Assembly: GCA_023436205.1 (NCBI GenBank)
Contig: JAEZKC010000112.1
Span: 1-60,223 of the forward strand
DNA: 60,223 nucleotides
Source of the DNA: Fibrobacterota bacterium
Lineage (GTDB): Bacteria > Fibrobacterota > Chitinivibrionia > Chitinivibrionales > Chitinispirillaceae
Direction of reading: 5' to 3'
This document shows positions 16,682 to 24,158 of this stretch, one piece after another. How positions within the stretch are numbered: the stretch's first letter is position 1; each line of letters opens with the position of its first letter. A model generated the notes under the pieces. The model was not told the DNA's origin. It saw only the letters and a list, made by a program, of their open reading frames with translations, and did not search any database. Made by a program: the position numbers and the translations under genes.

Positions 16682-19036
16682 TTATAGCCAAAACCCTCCC
16701 AGTGCCTGCTTAATCGCTTCCGACGAACTGATAAACCGTAACCCCCACTCCTGCGGCAGTAAAGAACGGTAAGGATAGCGGGTGAAACGCTGATCGATTA
16801 AAAGCAGCACGCCTCTGTCAGTTTCCGTTCGAATCACCCGCCCCGCAGCCTGCAGCACCTTGTTCATGCCGGGAAACGTGTAGGCGAAATCAAAACCGGT
16901 GCCCCTTGTCTTCTGATAGTAATCTTTGATAAGCTCCCGCTCATCGCATATCTGGGGAAGACCTACTCCCACAATGACTGCACCCACCAGCTTGTCACCA
17001 ACTAAATCGATCCCCTCTCCAAAAACGCCTCCCATAACCGCAAACCCTAGAAGCGTATTGCAGTTGTCACTGTCAAACCGGCCCAGAAATTCGGCTCTAT
17101 CCTCTTCTGTCATATTCCTGCCCTGAATGATAACTTCGGCATCATGGGCAAGGCTTGCGAAATGGTCTTTGACCTGGTTAAGGTACTCATACGATGGAAA
17201 AAAGGCCAGGTAATTGCCTTTTTGATGATAAATGAGCTCTGCTATCATGGACGCCACCACTGGAGCAGTGACCGTTCTTTCCTTGTAAACGGTGGAAACA
17301 GTGTTCCCCACAAGAACGCGAAGGTTTTCTTCCGGAAAAGGGGAACCTATGCGTATGAGTTTTGCATCCTGACGAGCGCCAAACACATCTCTGAAGTAAT
17401 CGAGAGGGGAGAGGGTGGCGGAGAAAAAAACTGCCGCTTTCGTTCTTTTCAACGCTTTCCCGAGCAGGAAGGACGGGTCGATGCAGAACTGCTTTATTGT
17501 AAAGCCGTTTTTGTCACGAGTGAGCGTGGTGGTGTAGCGCTCATCGTAATTTTCCTGAATGCGCATGAAAGAGAGTGTTTCAAAGTAAACCTCAAGAAGT
17601 TGCTCGCGCGCGGGGTGAGGATCATTCTGCCCCAGCCTCTTTTGAGCAAGTTTCAGAAATGCGTGTAGGTGTAAAAGCAGGGAGGGGGGGGGATCCACTT
17701 CAGTGGCAAAGCTCTTTTCCCCCATGGATTCTTCAATTTCCTTGAGAATCTTAATGATCTTTGTAAGTGAACGCTTTACCTCCGGCATCCCCTTGCCCAT
17801 TTTCTTTTTTAATGCCGAGTACATGTAGTCACCGCATTCAGCAGAAAACATTTCCCTTGCTCTGTCAACAAGGTTATGTGCTTCGTCAATGAGGAAAACA
17901 TAATTTCCCTCATCTTCATCATCGAAAAATCTCCTCAGGTAGACACTGGGATCGAATGCATAGTTGTAATCACATATAATGCAGTCACTCCAAAGCGATA
18001 TATCCAGGCACAATTCAAAAGGGCATAAAGTATGGTCCTGAGCGATGTGTTCTATTTCTTGTCTGTCCATACGCTCCAGAGAGAGTGCCTGCATGAGTGC
18101 CGGGCCGAGGCGGTCGTAGTAGCCTTTACAATAGCGGCACTCTTCAGGGTTGCAGGAGGCTTTCGGCAGAAAACAGATCTTTTCTTTAGCAGTGATGGTG
18201 ACCGATTTCAGTTTAAGCCCCTGCGTGCGCATGTGCTCTATGGCTCGCTCGGCAAGGGAGGCAGTGACCCCCTTTGCTGTAAGATAGAAAATCTTTTCGG
18301 CGGCATTCTCTCCCAGGGCTTTTATGGATGGAAAGAGGGTTGCCATGGTCTTGCCGGTTCCGGTGGGAGCCTGCGCCAGCACATGCCCCTTGGCTTTTAC
18401 TGCTCTGTAAACTGCTGCCGCGAAATTACGCTGCCCGGGCCTGAACGCCCCGAAAGGGAAGGACAGCTCTGCAATCGAACCGTTCCGTTTTTTCCTGAAC
18501 TCCTCCGACATTCGCGCAAGAAGACAGTAGCGGTTTACGGCCGCATAGAAGAAAGACCTCAGTTCATCGATGGTCTCAGTCTGCTCGAAAGACCTGCCTT
18601 CCAAAGTGTCAAGCTGAACATAGGTGAGGCGGAGCGTTATCTGGTCATGATTATTCTGAGAAGCGTAGATAAATGCATAGCATCGTGCCTGCGCCCAGTG
18701 CATGGGGTTATCAGATTCGTTTATTGATGCAAGCTCGGTGATTACGGTTTTTATTTCCTCTACCACCGGAGGAACGGATTTTAGTACCCCGTCGATTCTT
18801 CCGCTTACCTGCAGAATGAGCGGTTCTTCGGAAACGTTTTCCTCTGCGACTTCCATTGAAACGGATACTTCCGCCTCATACTCTTCGCCGTACGATTTTT
18901 GTATTTTCTGATGGGCTCTTATGGCTCTGACAGTTCTGTCGGGCGGGGAAAACAGCCCTGCAGTGAGGTCTCCTGATGCACAGGTTATTCCAACCAGCTT
19001 AAGAACGGAGATTTTTATTGGTGCAGGTGACATCAC
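16682..19036 (-). CDS. PD-(D/E)XK nuclease - DinG/XPD-type helicase fusion
   Basis: The 784-residue protein has a superfamily 2 helicase of the DinG/Rad3 type: Walker A APTGTGKT (about 221-228), four cysteines for an XPD-like 4Fe-4S cluster (ICFLPKASCNPEECRYCKG, about 270-290), DEAHN (about 383-387) and a C-terminal QxxGRxIR-like QAAGRVIRTETDRG. The first 180 residues look like a RecB/Cas4-type nuclease: AHQKIQ (His42), GRIDG (Asp82), EEIK (Glu94, Lys96) and ARCYAFIYA. It probably unwinds 5'-3' and cuts DNA in repair. The start has two ATGs in a row. It stands alone on its strand, and the role is inferred. Confidence 0.88.
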   Translation of the reverse strand: MMSPAPIKISVLKLVGITCASGDLTAGLFSPPDRTVRAIRAHQKIQKSYGEEYEAEVSVSMEVAEENVSEEPLILQVSGRIDGVLKSVPPVVEEIKTVITELASINESDNPMHWAQARCYAFIYASQNNHDQITLRLTYVQLDTLEGRSFEQTETIDELRSFFYAAVNRYCLLARMSEEFRKKRNGSIAELSFPFGAFRPGQRNFAAAVYRAVKAKGHVLAQAPTGTGKTMATLFPSIKALGENAAEKIFYLTAKGVTASLAERAIEHMRTQGLKLKSVTITAKEKICFLPKASCNPEECRYCKGYYDRLGPALMQALSLERMDRQEIEHIAQDHTLCPFELCLDISLWSDCIICDYNYAFDPSVYLRRFFDDEDEGNYVFLIDEAHNLVDRAREMFSAECGDYMYSALKKKMGKGMPEVKRSLTKIIKILKEIEESMGEKSFATEVDPPPSLLLHLHAFLKLAQKRLGQNDPHPAREQLLEVYFETLSFMRIQENYDERYTTTLTRDKNGFTIKQFCIDPSFLLGKALKRTKAAVFFSATLSPLDYFRDVFGARQDAKLIRIGSPFPEENLRVLVGNTVSTVYKERTVTAPVVASMIAELIYHQKGNYLAFFPSYEYLNQVKDHFASLAHDAEVIIQGRNMTEEDRAEFLGRFDSDNCNTLLGFAVMGGVFGEGIDLVGDKLVGAVIVGVGLPQICDERELIKDYYQKTRGTGFDFAYTFPGMNKVLQAAGRVIRTETDRGVLLLIDQRFTRYPYRSLLPQEWGLRFISSSEAIKQALGGFWL

Positions 19037-19135
19037 TTAAAAATACATCCTGCGGGCGTTTTGCTCAGCTTAAAAAGAGTGTACGAATAAGCCATGGGGT
19101 ATATTAGTGCTCCACTGAATTTATGAGGGGAACAG

Positions 19136-19600
19136 ATGAGACGAAAAGATCGGGAAATAACAGATAGTGCTGTATTGAAGCCAATTCTTGATGCTGCGGA
19201 TGTGTGCAGGATCGCTTTCGCCGGTGAGGAACCTTATATGGTAGCCATGAATTTCGGGTATGTATGGAATGAAAAACTGCTGCTTTACTTTCACTGCGCA
19301 AAGCAGGGACGAAAGCTTGAATTGATAAGGAATAATGGCCGGGTCTGTTTTCAGCTGGATACAGATCACAAACTTATGCAGGGTGAGACTGCCTGCCATT
19401 GGGGGATGGGGTACAAAAGCATCGTGGGATATGGAACTATTAGCATCGTTGAAGCAATCCAGGAGAAGCGGATTGGCCTCGATGCTATAATGAGGCATTA
19501 CTGTTTCGAGGGGGAGCCCAGCTATGAGAAATCGATATTCGATGAGACGGCGGTTTTGAGGCTGGAGGTGAGTGAGATGACGGGGAAGGCGAAGGGTTGA
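19136..19600 (+). CDS. Pyridoxamine 5'-phosphate oxidase-like flavin-binding protein
   Basis: The 154-residue protein matches the small split-barrel FMN-binding family (NimA-like): RRKDREITD at the start, AFAGEEPYMVAMNFGYVW, LLLYFHCAKQGRKLELI and VCFQLDTDH, then a YKSIVGYG strand and the C-terminal MRHYCFEGEPSY segment. Such proteins bind FMN or haem and reduce nitro compounds or act as antioxidant proteins; substrate unknown. GAGGGGAA lies before the ATG. It is divergent from the helicase gene and ends beside a 9-bp repeat array. Confidence 0.88.
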   Translation: MRRKDREITDSAVLKPILDAADVCRIAFAGEEPYMVAMNFGYVWNEKLLLYFHCAKQGRKLELIRNNGRVCFQLDTDHKLMQGETACHWGMGYKSIVGYGTISIVEAIQEKRIGLDAIMRHYCFEGEPSYEKSIFDETAVLRLEVSEMTGKAKG

Positions 19601-19618
19601 GAGAGGGAAAAGAATAAA

Positions 19619-19645
19619 ACGCAGAGCACGCAGAGAGCGCAGAGG
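19619..19645 (+). repeat. Nonanucleotide repeat
   Basis: Three 9-bp units: ACGCAGAGC, ACGCAGAGA, GCGCAGAGG. They start 18 bases after the stop of the flavin-binding protein gene. This is another short tandem repeat placed just beyond a stop codon. Confidence 0.7.
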
Positions 19646-19718
19646 GGGAGGTAGACAAGAGTGAAGGTAATGCCTCGATTTCAATTCGTACCGCTCCTGC
19701 AACCAGGCAGGACAGGTC

Positions 19719-19866
19719 GTTCCGCTCATACTGAGCGTAGGTCCGCCGGAGTCGAAGTGTAATCCACTCTTTCCTGTCAATGGCGAAGACGCCTCGCAGG
19801 TCACCAGCCTTCTCCTTGCTTTGGAGTACTGTCGAAAATAGTCATCAGAGTATATCAATCACAGAA
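19719..19866 (-). repeat. Full-length composite dispersed element
   Basis: On the minus strand it reads GATTGATATACTCTGATGAC, then TATTTTCGACAG, GGTGACCTGCGAGGCGTC with the short palindrome GGCG...CGCC, and a terminal hairpin with GACTCCGGCGGACCTACGC. Length is about 145 bp. The full copies at 22632-22778 and 27813-27962 align along their length. Confidence 0.85.
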
Positions 19867-19872
19867 AGGCAG

Positions 19873-19960
19873 AGGTCGCTCCGCTCATACTGAGCGTAGG
19901 TCCGCCGGAGTCGAAGTATAATTCACTCTTTCCTGTCAACGGTGAAGATGCCTGCCCCGA
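19873..19960 (-). repeat. Partial composite element (terminal half)
   Basis: Contains the terminal hairpin (stem ATACT with AGTAT) and the adjacent CTTTCCTGTCAACGGTGAAG, then stops matching at about 19955. It lies directly beside the full copy at 19719-19866 in the same orientation. Confidence 0.75.
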
Positions 19961-19984
19961 TTCCCTTTCGTATTCAGCGCAGCG

Positions 19985-20098
19985 GTACTCGTACTCGTAC
20001 GCGATCCCGGAAGCGATCCCGAAACCGATCCCGATCCCGATCCCGATACCGATACCGATACCGATACCGATACCGATACCGATACCGATACCGATCTT
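19985..20098. repeat. Hexanucleotide tandem array
   Basis: Exact hexamers from 20025: three CCGATC, eight CCGATA and one CCGATC. Before them, six or seven diverged hexamers in the same phase (GTACTC, GTACTC, GTACGC, GATCCC) run back to 19985. About 19 units in all. The frames it opens (Ser-Val or Arg-Tyr repeats) have no other support as genes. Confidence 0.92.
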
Positions 20099-20158
20099 CT
20101 CGCAATATCCTCTTCAGATCTGCATTGGCGGCATTCAAAATTGAATGCCGCCGGATAA

Positions 20159-21355
20159 CTAGAGTGATTCAATTTCCTCTTTCAGGACCTTGAGCCCCTC
20201 GTTCATATCGGTTTCCGTGGCCTGGGTGAAATTGAGGCGAAGGAAGTTTCTCTCCTTATTATTGGCAAAGAAAGACGCTCCGTCCGCAAAAGCAACTCCT
20301 CTCTGTATCGTTCTGTTAAGAAGTGCTTCCGCGCTTTTGCCGGAATTGAGCTTTGCCCAGAAAAACATTCCGCCTTCCGGTTTTGACCACTGCAGATGAT
20401 CCCCTAAAAAGGAGGTCATCATGGCATTCATGCGATCCCTCTGTCCGGTATAGAAAGACCGGTTTTTTGCAAGGTGTTCCTCCATATTGAGACTGCTCAG
20501 CAGTTCGCTTAAAAGCAGCTGCTGAAATCTTCCGGTACAGAGGTCGGCAGCCTGCTTTACAGTCACCAGATGCCTGAGAACCTCCGTGTTTGACCAGACC
20601 CACCCCAGACGAAAACCGGGTGCCACCATCTTGGAAAAGGTTCCAAGGAATATGGCTTTGTTTACCCCCAGAGAACTTATCGGGGGAGGAGTGGGCGTGT
20701 CGTAATATAGCTGACTGTAAGGATCATCCTCGATAAGCAAACAATCGTTATCATTGATTGTCTCAGCTAATTCGAAACGCCTTTCCACTGAACAGCAGGT
20801 TCCCGATGGGTTCTGAAAAGAGGGAATGGTATAGAAAAATCGTGGGTCCGCCGTTTTCAGTTTGTCATCAAGATCTGCGCTCACCGGCCCCTTTTCGTCC
20901 ATGGACACTTCGTGATATCGCGGATCATAAGCGCTGAAAGCCTGTAACGCGGCTAGGTAGGTGGGACGCTCCACAAGAACTGGTGAGCCCGGATCGATAA
21001 GCACTTTACCCAGAAGATCAAGCGCCTGCTGGGAACCATTGACAATGAGCACCTGCTCGGGATTGCTTTTTATTCCCAGTTTGCACAGCCAGTCGGAAAC
21101 CTGCTGACGCAATTCCGGCTCGCCTTCGGAGCTGCCGTATCGAAATGCCTGCGTTCCGTATCGGGACATGACTTTTTCGAAGGCGCTTTCCACCTGTATA
21201 AGCGGTATGCAGGAATCATGGGGAACTCCGCCGCCAAAGGAGATTAGTTTCTTTCCCGGTGCGTTGGAAAGAAGTTCTCTTATGCCGGAACGGGGTATAT
21301 TGTGAACTCGTGAAGCGGGCTTAAAGAGTGATGGTGCACAATTAAAAGGTTCCAT
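20159..21355 (-). CDS. PLP-dependent class I/II aminotransferase
   Basis: The 398-residue product has the fold-type I aminotransferase signature of the 2-aminoadipate/aromatic/MocR-related group: ISFGGGVPHDS at the N-terminus, YGSSEGEPELR, NGSQQALDLLGK, PSFQNPSGTCCS, EDDPYSQLYY and the PLP-lysine motif GTFSKMVAPGFRLGW, then the C-terminal small domain (MFFWAKLNSG). There is no N-terminal GntR domain. It transfers amino groups between an amino acid and a 2-oxo acid; the substrate cannot be told from sequence. Its start lies inside the end of the 39-residue ORF at 21342-21461, so it is coupled to it, downstream of an attenuator-like hairpin. Confidence 0.92.
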   Translation of the reverse strand: MEPFNCAPSLFKPASRVHNIPRSGIRELLSNAPGKKLISFGGGVPHDSCIPLIQVESAFEKVMSRYGTQAFRYGSSEGEPELRQQVSDWLCKLGIKSNPEQVLIVNGSQQALDLLGKVLIDPGSPVLVERPTYLAALQAFSAYDPRYHEVSMDEKGPVSADLDDKLKTADPRFFYTIPSFQNPSGTCCSVERRFELAETINDNDCLLIEDDPYSQLYYDTPTPPPISSLGVNKAIFLGTFSKMVAPGFRLGWVWSNTEVLRHLVTVKQAADLCTGRFQQLLLSELLSSLNMEEHLAKNRSFYTGQRDRMNAMMTSFLGDHLQWSKPEGGMFFWAKLNSGKSAEALLNRTIQRGVAFADGASFFANNKERNFLRLNFTQATETDMNEGLKVLKEEIESL

Positions 21356-21461
21356 GTTCTAGTCGCCTCGGCTTTTGTGGTTTACGGTTGAATTTTAAAT
21401 TTTGTGACAAAATGACGATACCTGCTGCAAATGCTGGAACTGCTGCGATAATGGCGTTCAT
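21342..21461 (-). CDS. 39-residue hydrophobic peptide coupled to the aminotransferase
   Basis: The ORF starts MNAIIAAVPAFAAGIVILSQ, a single membrane-spanning stretch, followed by a very basic tail (FNRKPQKPRRLEHG). It has a strong ribosome site (AGGAGG at 21466-21471, 4 bases before the ATG) and overlaps the aminotransferase start by 14 bases. It may be a small membrane protein or only a translated leader that feeds ribosomes to the next gene. No homologue is recognised. Confidence 0.6.
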   Translation of the reverse strand: MNAIIAAVPAFAAGIVILSQNLKFNRKPQKPRRLEHGTF

Positions 21462-21480
21462 AGAACCTCCTGTTTTGAAT

Positions 21481-21521
21481 AAAAAGAAAAAGGGCCCTCC
21501 GGGTTTTTCCCGGAGAGCCCT
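21481..21521 (-). terminator. Strong terminator, candidate attenuator upstream of the aminotransferase
   Basis: On the minus strand GGGCTCTCCGGG (21509-21520) pairs with CCCGGAGGGCCC (21492-21503) around AAAAA, with one mismatch, followed by TTTTTCTTTTT. Only about nine bases separate the U-tract from the AGGAGG of the next ORF, so no promoter fits there and the aminotransferase must depend on read-through. Confidence 0.88.
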
Positions 21522-21544
21522 GTTGTATTCGTTTTTGTTCGAGC

Positions 21545-21643
21545 TTAGTCCGGGAGAACACCAATGGCATATACGGCAGCTGCGGCAATTGCGGCTGCTA
21601 CCGGAATGTTCACGATAATGGTATTCTTGTGGACTGTAAGCAT
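21545..21643 (-). CDS. 32-residue Ala/Val/Ile-rich candidate leader peptide
   Basis: The ORF reads MLTVHKNTIIVNIPVAAAIA and continues AAAVYAIGVLPD before TAA. It ends 24 bases before the terminator stem. The codons for its last residues contain TCCCGGA (21549-21555), which can pair with TCCGGGA of the terminator's first arm (21508-21514). That is the layout of ribosome-controlled attenuation. There is no clear Shine-Dalgarno; TATATT lies just upstream, so leaderless translation is possible. A small membrane peptide is the alternative. Confidence 0.5.
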   Translation of the reverse strand: MLTVHKNTIIVNIPVAAAIAAAAVYAIGVLPD

Positions 21644-21687
21644 AATGAGAATATATACAAAAAAATAGAGTGCTGCAAGTCAAAGAC

Positions 21688-22065
21688 TCAGATTTGTTTC
21701 AGAAGCTGATCAACTGCATCTTGTACAAACGATTTTTCGTAGTAGTCGTTGTTTACAATTTCACCATCCCAGACTACAATATCCAGATCAATTGTTCTCG
21801 GTCCGTTTTTGTTTTCAGTTCGAATTCTTCCCATTCTGATTTCCGTTTTTTTCAGATATTCAGAAAACTCAGCTTGAGAAAGGGATGTTTTCACAGTGAT
21901 GCATCCGTTAATAAAATCGGGCTGCTGAGTGAAACCGATCGGCTTTGTTTTTACAAAAGGTGATCGGGCGATGACCTCATATTCATTTTCCAGAATGGAG
22001 CAGGCTTGCCTGATATTTTCATCAGGATTGATATTGGACCCCAGTGAAACAATCACCTCACTCAT
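21688..22065 (-). CDS. folK: 2-amino-4-hydroxy-6-hydroxymethyldihydropteridine pyrophosphokinase
   Basis: HPPK transfers pyrophosphate from ATP to hydroxymethyldihydropterin in folate synthesis. The 125-residue product shows VIVSLGSNINPDENI at the N-terminus, FINGCITVKT in the middle and the signature GPRTIDLDIVVWDG. An upstream in-frame ATG exists at 22200, but MSEVIVSLGSN at 22065 is the family start and has AGGGGA before it. It is at the short end for the family (usually about 130-160). Its start overlaps the end of folB by 8 bases. Confidence 0.93.
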   Translation of the reverse strand: MSEVIVSLGSNINPDENIRQACSILENEYEVIARSPFVKTKPIGFTQQPDFINGCITVKTSLSQAEFSEYLKKTEIRMGRIRTENKNGPRTIDLDIVVWDGEIVNNDYYEKSFVQDAVDQLLKQI

Positions 22066-22432
22066 GCTTTTCCCCTGAAAGTTCGATCGAGACGCTTTTG
22101 GCGAATCGCAGAGCGTTGGGTTTTTGCACCCGCACGCTGGCCCAGATGACCTTAGGATCTGAGAGAACCATGCCAAGGATATGGCTGGTGAGTCTCTCAA
22201 GCAGGTAAAAAGCGGAAGCGTTTACTTCCTGAAGAATTCTTTTTTTAAGTGCCCGGTAATCCACCGTATTCTCAAGTCTGTCTGAAGCAATTGCCATCGA
22301 TATGTCAGCCTTGAATACGATATCGATAATTACCTCCTGGGGTTTGTGTCGTTCCCATTCATTGCACCCAATGATGGCCTGGGTGGTAAGGGAATCAATT
22401 CTGAAGGTGGCAATAGAGTTATCAATATGCAT
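22058..22432 (-). CDS. folB: Dihydroneopterin aldolase
   Basis: FolB converts dihydroneopterin to hydroxymethyldihydropterin and glycolaldehyde, the step before FolK. The 124-residue product has TTQAIIGCNEWERHKPQEV, matching the IGVxxxER substrate loop of the family, then NTVDYRALKKRI and LLERLTSHIL. ATG 22432 is preferred over 22462 because GGGGAGA precedes it and it opens with the typical N-terminal strand. The two folate genes overlap and are read together. No other folate gene is in the window. Confidence 0.93.
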   Translation of the reverse strand: MHIDNSIATFRIDSLTTQAIIGCNEWERHKPQEVIIDIVFKADISMAIASDRLENTVDYRALKKRILQEVNASAFYLLERLTSHILGMVLSDPKVIWASVRVQKPNALRFAKSVSIELSGEKHE

Positions 22433-22595
22433 AGGGTCTCCCCGTAGTCCTTTAATTATCAATTTTCTACTGGTAATATAATTGGAAATCGGGTGAAGGG
22501 GGGCTGGTAACTGGTTGTGTATTCAATGGTTGGAAATGATGGACAGAAGTGTCTTGAAATTGTGTGGCGGGAATGGATAGTTGGACAGATGCCAT

Positions 22596-22622
22596 AGGCC
22601 AGAGGACAGAAGCCAGAGATCA
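22596..22622 (+). repeat. Short heptamer array, family A
   Basis: GGCCAGAGGACAGAAGCCAG fits the 7-bp RRGYCAG pattern with one deviating unit. This copy lies upstream of two divergent genes rather than after a stop codon, so it breaks the placement rule seen elsewhere. Confidence 0.6.
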
Positions 22623-22631
22623 AAGATATCG

Positions 22632-22778
22632 GTTCCGTTCACATTGAGCGTAGGTCCTCCGGAGTCGAAATGTAATCCTTCTCTTCTTGTTAACGGCGAA
22701 GACGCCTCGCAGGTCACCGGCATATTTCCCTGCTTTGGAATACTGTTTAAAATAGTCATCAGAGTATATCGATCACAA
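22632..22778 (-). repeat. Full-length composite dispersed element
   Basis: Same element as 19719-19866. The terminal hairpin here has stem ACATT with AATGT, different from other copies but still complementary. The inner core GTTAACGGCGAAGACGCC is well kept. Confidence 0.85.
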
Positions 22779-22857
22779 AAAGACAGAAGTCGGAAGGTTA
22801 ATCGCAAATGGCGCTAATGAACGCGAAGGGAAAAACCCAACAGGTGGAGAATCTTAC

Positions 22858-22914
22858 AGCCCGGTTCACTGGGCTTAGCATTCTTTCAGGGACGGGATTT
22901 ATCCCTTCCCTGAC
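22858..22914 (+). repeat. Double-hairpin dispersed repeat
   Basis: GCCCGGTTCACTGGGCTTAG and CAGGGACGGGATTTATCCC form two adjacent hairpins. A second copy is at 27459-27517 with TCCGGTTTACCGGA and CAGGGACGGGATTTATCCCG. The rest of 22433-23020 holds other repeats and no gene. Confidence 0.7.
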
Positions 22915-23020
22915 TAGTGCTTTGAAACGTTTTACTTCTTTGGCACGGTCTTTGCGGTTTTTCCCCGCTCGTCAGAATTTTCGTGTAAACTGCAATTTTT
23001 AACAACTCTCAGGAGGATTT

Positions 23021-23608
23021 ATGGTACTGGTTGGAAGAAAAGCTCCGGACTTTACAGCTACAGCGGTGAAGGAAAACGAAATAGTGGATAAGTTTACCCT
23101 CTCAGATCTCAAGGGTAAATATATCGTCCTTTACTTTTATCCGCTTGACTTTACATTTGTCTGCCCCACTGAACTCCATGCCTTCAACGAGCGCCTGGAG
23201 GATTTCCGCAACCGTAATGTTGAACTGGTGGCAGTGAGCGTCGATTCTCATTACAGTCACTACGCGTGGCTCACTACCCCTAAATCCAAGGGTGGAATAG
23301 AGGGAGTTAAGTATCCTATCGTGTCAGATTTGACAAAGGAAATAAGCTCTTCATATGATGTTCTGGTTGAAGGCCAGGGGATAGCTTACCGTGGTCTGTT
23401 TCTGATCGACAAGGATTTCGTGGTTCGTCATCAGCTGGTCAACGATCTTCCGCTGGGCCGCAGTGTGGATGAGGTGCTTCGTACCGTTGATGCTCTTCAG
23501 TTTTATGAGGAACGGGGCGAAGTATGCCCGGCCAACTGGCGCAAGGGAGAAAAATCCATGGTGCCGGATCAGAGCGGGCTACAGAACTACTTTGCCACAG
23601 TCGGTTGA
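23021..23608 (+). CDS. Typical 2-Cys peroxiredoxin (AhpC/Prx1 type)
   Basis: The 195-residue protein detoxifies H2O2 and organic peroxides in the cytoplasm. It has the peroxidatic Cys in DFTFVCPTELHAF (about residue 48), the catalytic Thr in the same motif, a conserved Arg near SVDEVLRTVDALQF, and the resolving Cys in GEVCPANW (about 169). AGGAGG precedes the ATG. It starts a run of oxygen-defence genes (superoxide reductase, ferritin, rubredoxin) and is followed by a hairpin. No dedicated AhpF reductase is nearby. Confidence 0.95.
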   Translation: MVLVGRKAPDFTATAVKENEIVDKFTLSDLKGKYIVLYFYPLDFTFVCPTELHAFNERLEDFRNRNVELVAVSVDSHYSHYAWLTTPKSKGGIEGVKYPIVSDLTKEISSSYDVLVEGQGIAYRGLFLIDKDFVVRHQLVNDLPLGRSVDEVLRTVDALQFYEERGEVCPANWRKGEKSMVPDQSGLQNYFATVG

Positions 23609-23627
23609 TCTTTTTATATTAGGTTAA

Positions 23628-23656
23628 GGGTCCCAGAGCGGGACCCGCTTTCAAAT
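23628..23656 (+). terminator. Hairpin after the peroxiredoxin gene
   Basis: GGGTCCC (23628-23634) pairs with GGGACCC (23640-23646) around AGAGC and is followed by GCTTTCAAATTT, a weak U-tract. It lies between the peroxiredoxin and desulfoferrodoxin genes and may only partly end transcription. Confidence 0.6.
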
Positions 23657-23685
23657 TTCTAACGTGCACTGGAAGGAGTTTTATA

Positions 23686-24069
23686 ATGGTAAAGAAGAAG
23701 AGTGTTTACAAGTGTGTCGGCTGCGGGACAGTGGTTGAGGCTCTCTGGAATGGAGATGAAAAGCTTTCCTGCTGCGGCAAGGAGATGGTGGAGCTTGTCC
23801 CTAATACAACTGATGCAGCTGTGGAGAAGCATGTTCCCGTAATCCAGCGTGAGGGCAAAAAGGTGACTGTCAAGGTGGGTTCCAATGCTCACCCCATGAC
23901 CCCCGAACATTATATCCTTTTTGTGGAACTTGTTGCCGGAGACACTGTGCTCAGACATGATTTCAAAGAGGGTGACACCGCCGCTGAAGCGGTCTTTTAC
24001 GTTGATGAAGATGTTCCGCTCAGCGCAAGAGAGTACTGCAACCTCCACGGCTTCTGGAGCACCAAGTAA
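23686..24069 (+). CDS. dfx: Desulfoferrodoxin (superoxide reductase, 2Fe type)
   Basis: The 127-residue protein reduces superoxide to H2O2 without making O2, as anaerobes do. The N-terminal desulforedoxin domain has CVGCG and the adjacent CC pair (LSCCGKEM) that bind the first iron. The catalytic centre has EKHVPV, GSNAHPMTPEHYI and EYCNLHGFW, giving the four His and one Cys ligands. AAGGAG lies before the ATG. The electron donor is probably the rubredoxin at 25781, and the H2O2 product can be removed by the peroxiredoxin just upstream. Confidence 0.96.
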   Translation: MVKKKSVYKCVGCGTVVEALWNGDEKLSCCGKEMVELVPNTTDAAVEKHVPVIQREGKKVTVKVGSNAHPMTPEHYILFVELVAGDTVLRHDFKEGDTAAEAVFYVDEDVPLSAREYCNLHGFWSTK

Positions 24070-24074
24070 GATTC

Positions 24075-24091
24075 GGGGGCGCATTGCCCCC
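24075..24091 (+). terminator. Short GC hairpin after desulfoferrodoxin gene
   Basis: GGGGGC pairs with GCCCCC around GCATT six bases after the stop. The following TTCCACTCATAATTTT is only weakly U-rich, so termination is possible but not certain. Confidence 0.5.
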
Positions 24092-24126
24092 TTCCACTCA
24101 TAATTTTCTGATCCTTCTCTTTTCTT

Positions 24127-24158
24127 CCACTTCAATATTCAAGATTCGATATTCATCA
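24127..24158 (-). repeat. Heptanucleotide repeat array, family C
   Basis: On the minus strand the units are GAATGAT, GAATATC, GAATCTT and GAATATT. The array overlaps the TGA stop of the thioredoxin-like gene, so the stop codon itself is made of repeat sequence. Confidence 0.75.

Noticed and set aside
19121..19858. A 245-codon ORF on the minus strand
   Set aside because: Mostly antisense to the flavin-binding protein gene and running into a dispersed repeat; no ribosome site and no recognisable motif.
19936..20193. Ser-Val and Arg-Tyr repeat ORFs
   Set aside because: Direct products of the hexanucleotide array on both strands, with no independent support.
21342..21683. A 113-codon version of the ORF before the aminotransferase
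   Set aside because: The first part runs through the leader region and the terminator stem in a different frame from the leader peptide; the strong ribosome site supports the 39-codon start at 21461 instead.
22808..23002. A 64-codon ORF before the peroxiredoxin gene
   Set aside because: It lies over the double-hairpin repeat, which recurs at 27459-27517 without an open frame; no ribosome site.
23659..24135. A 158-codon ORF antisense to desulfoferrodoxin
   Set aside because: The plus-strand gene has all metal ligands and a ribosome site; the antisense frame has no family features.
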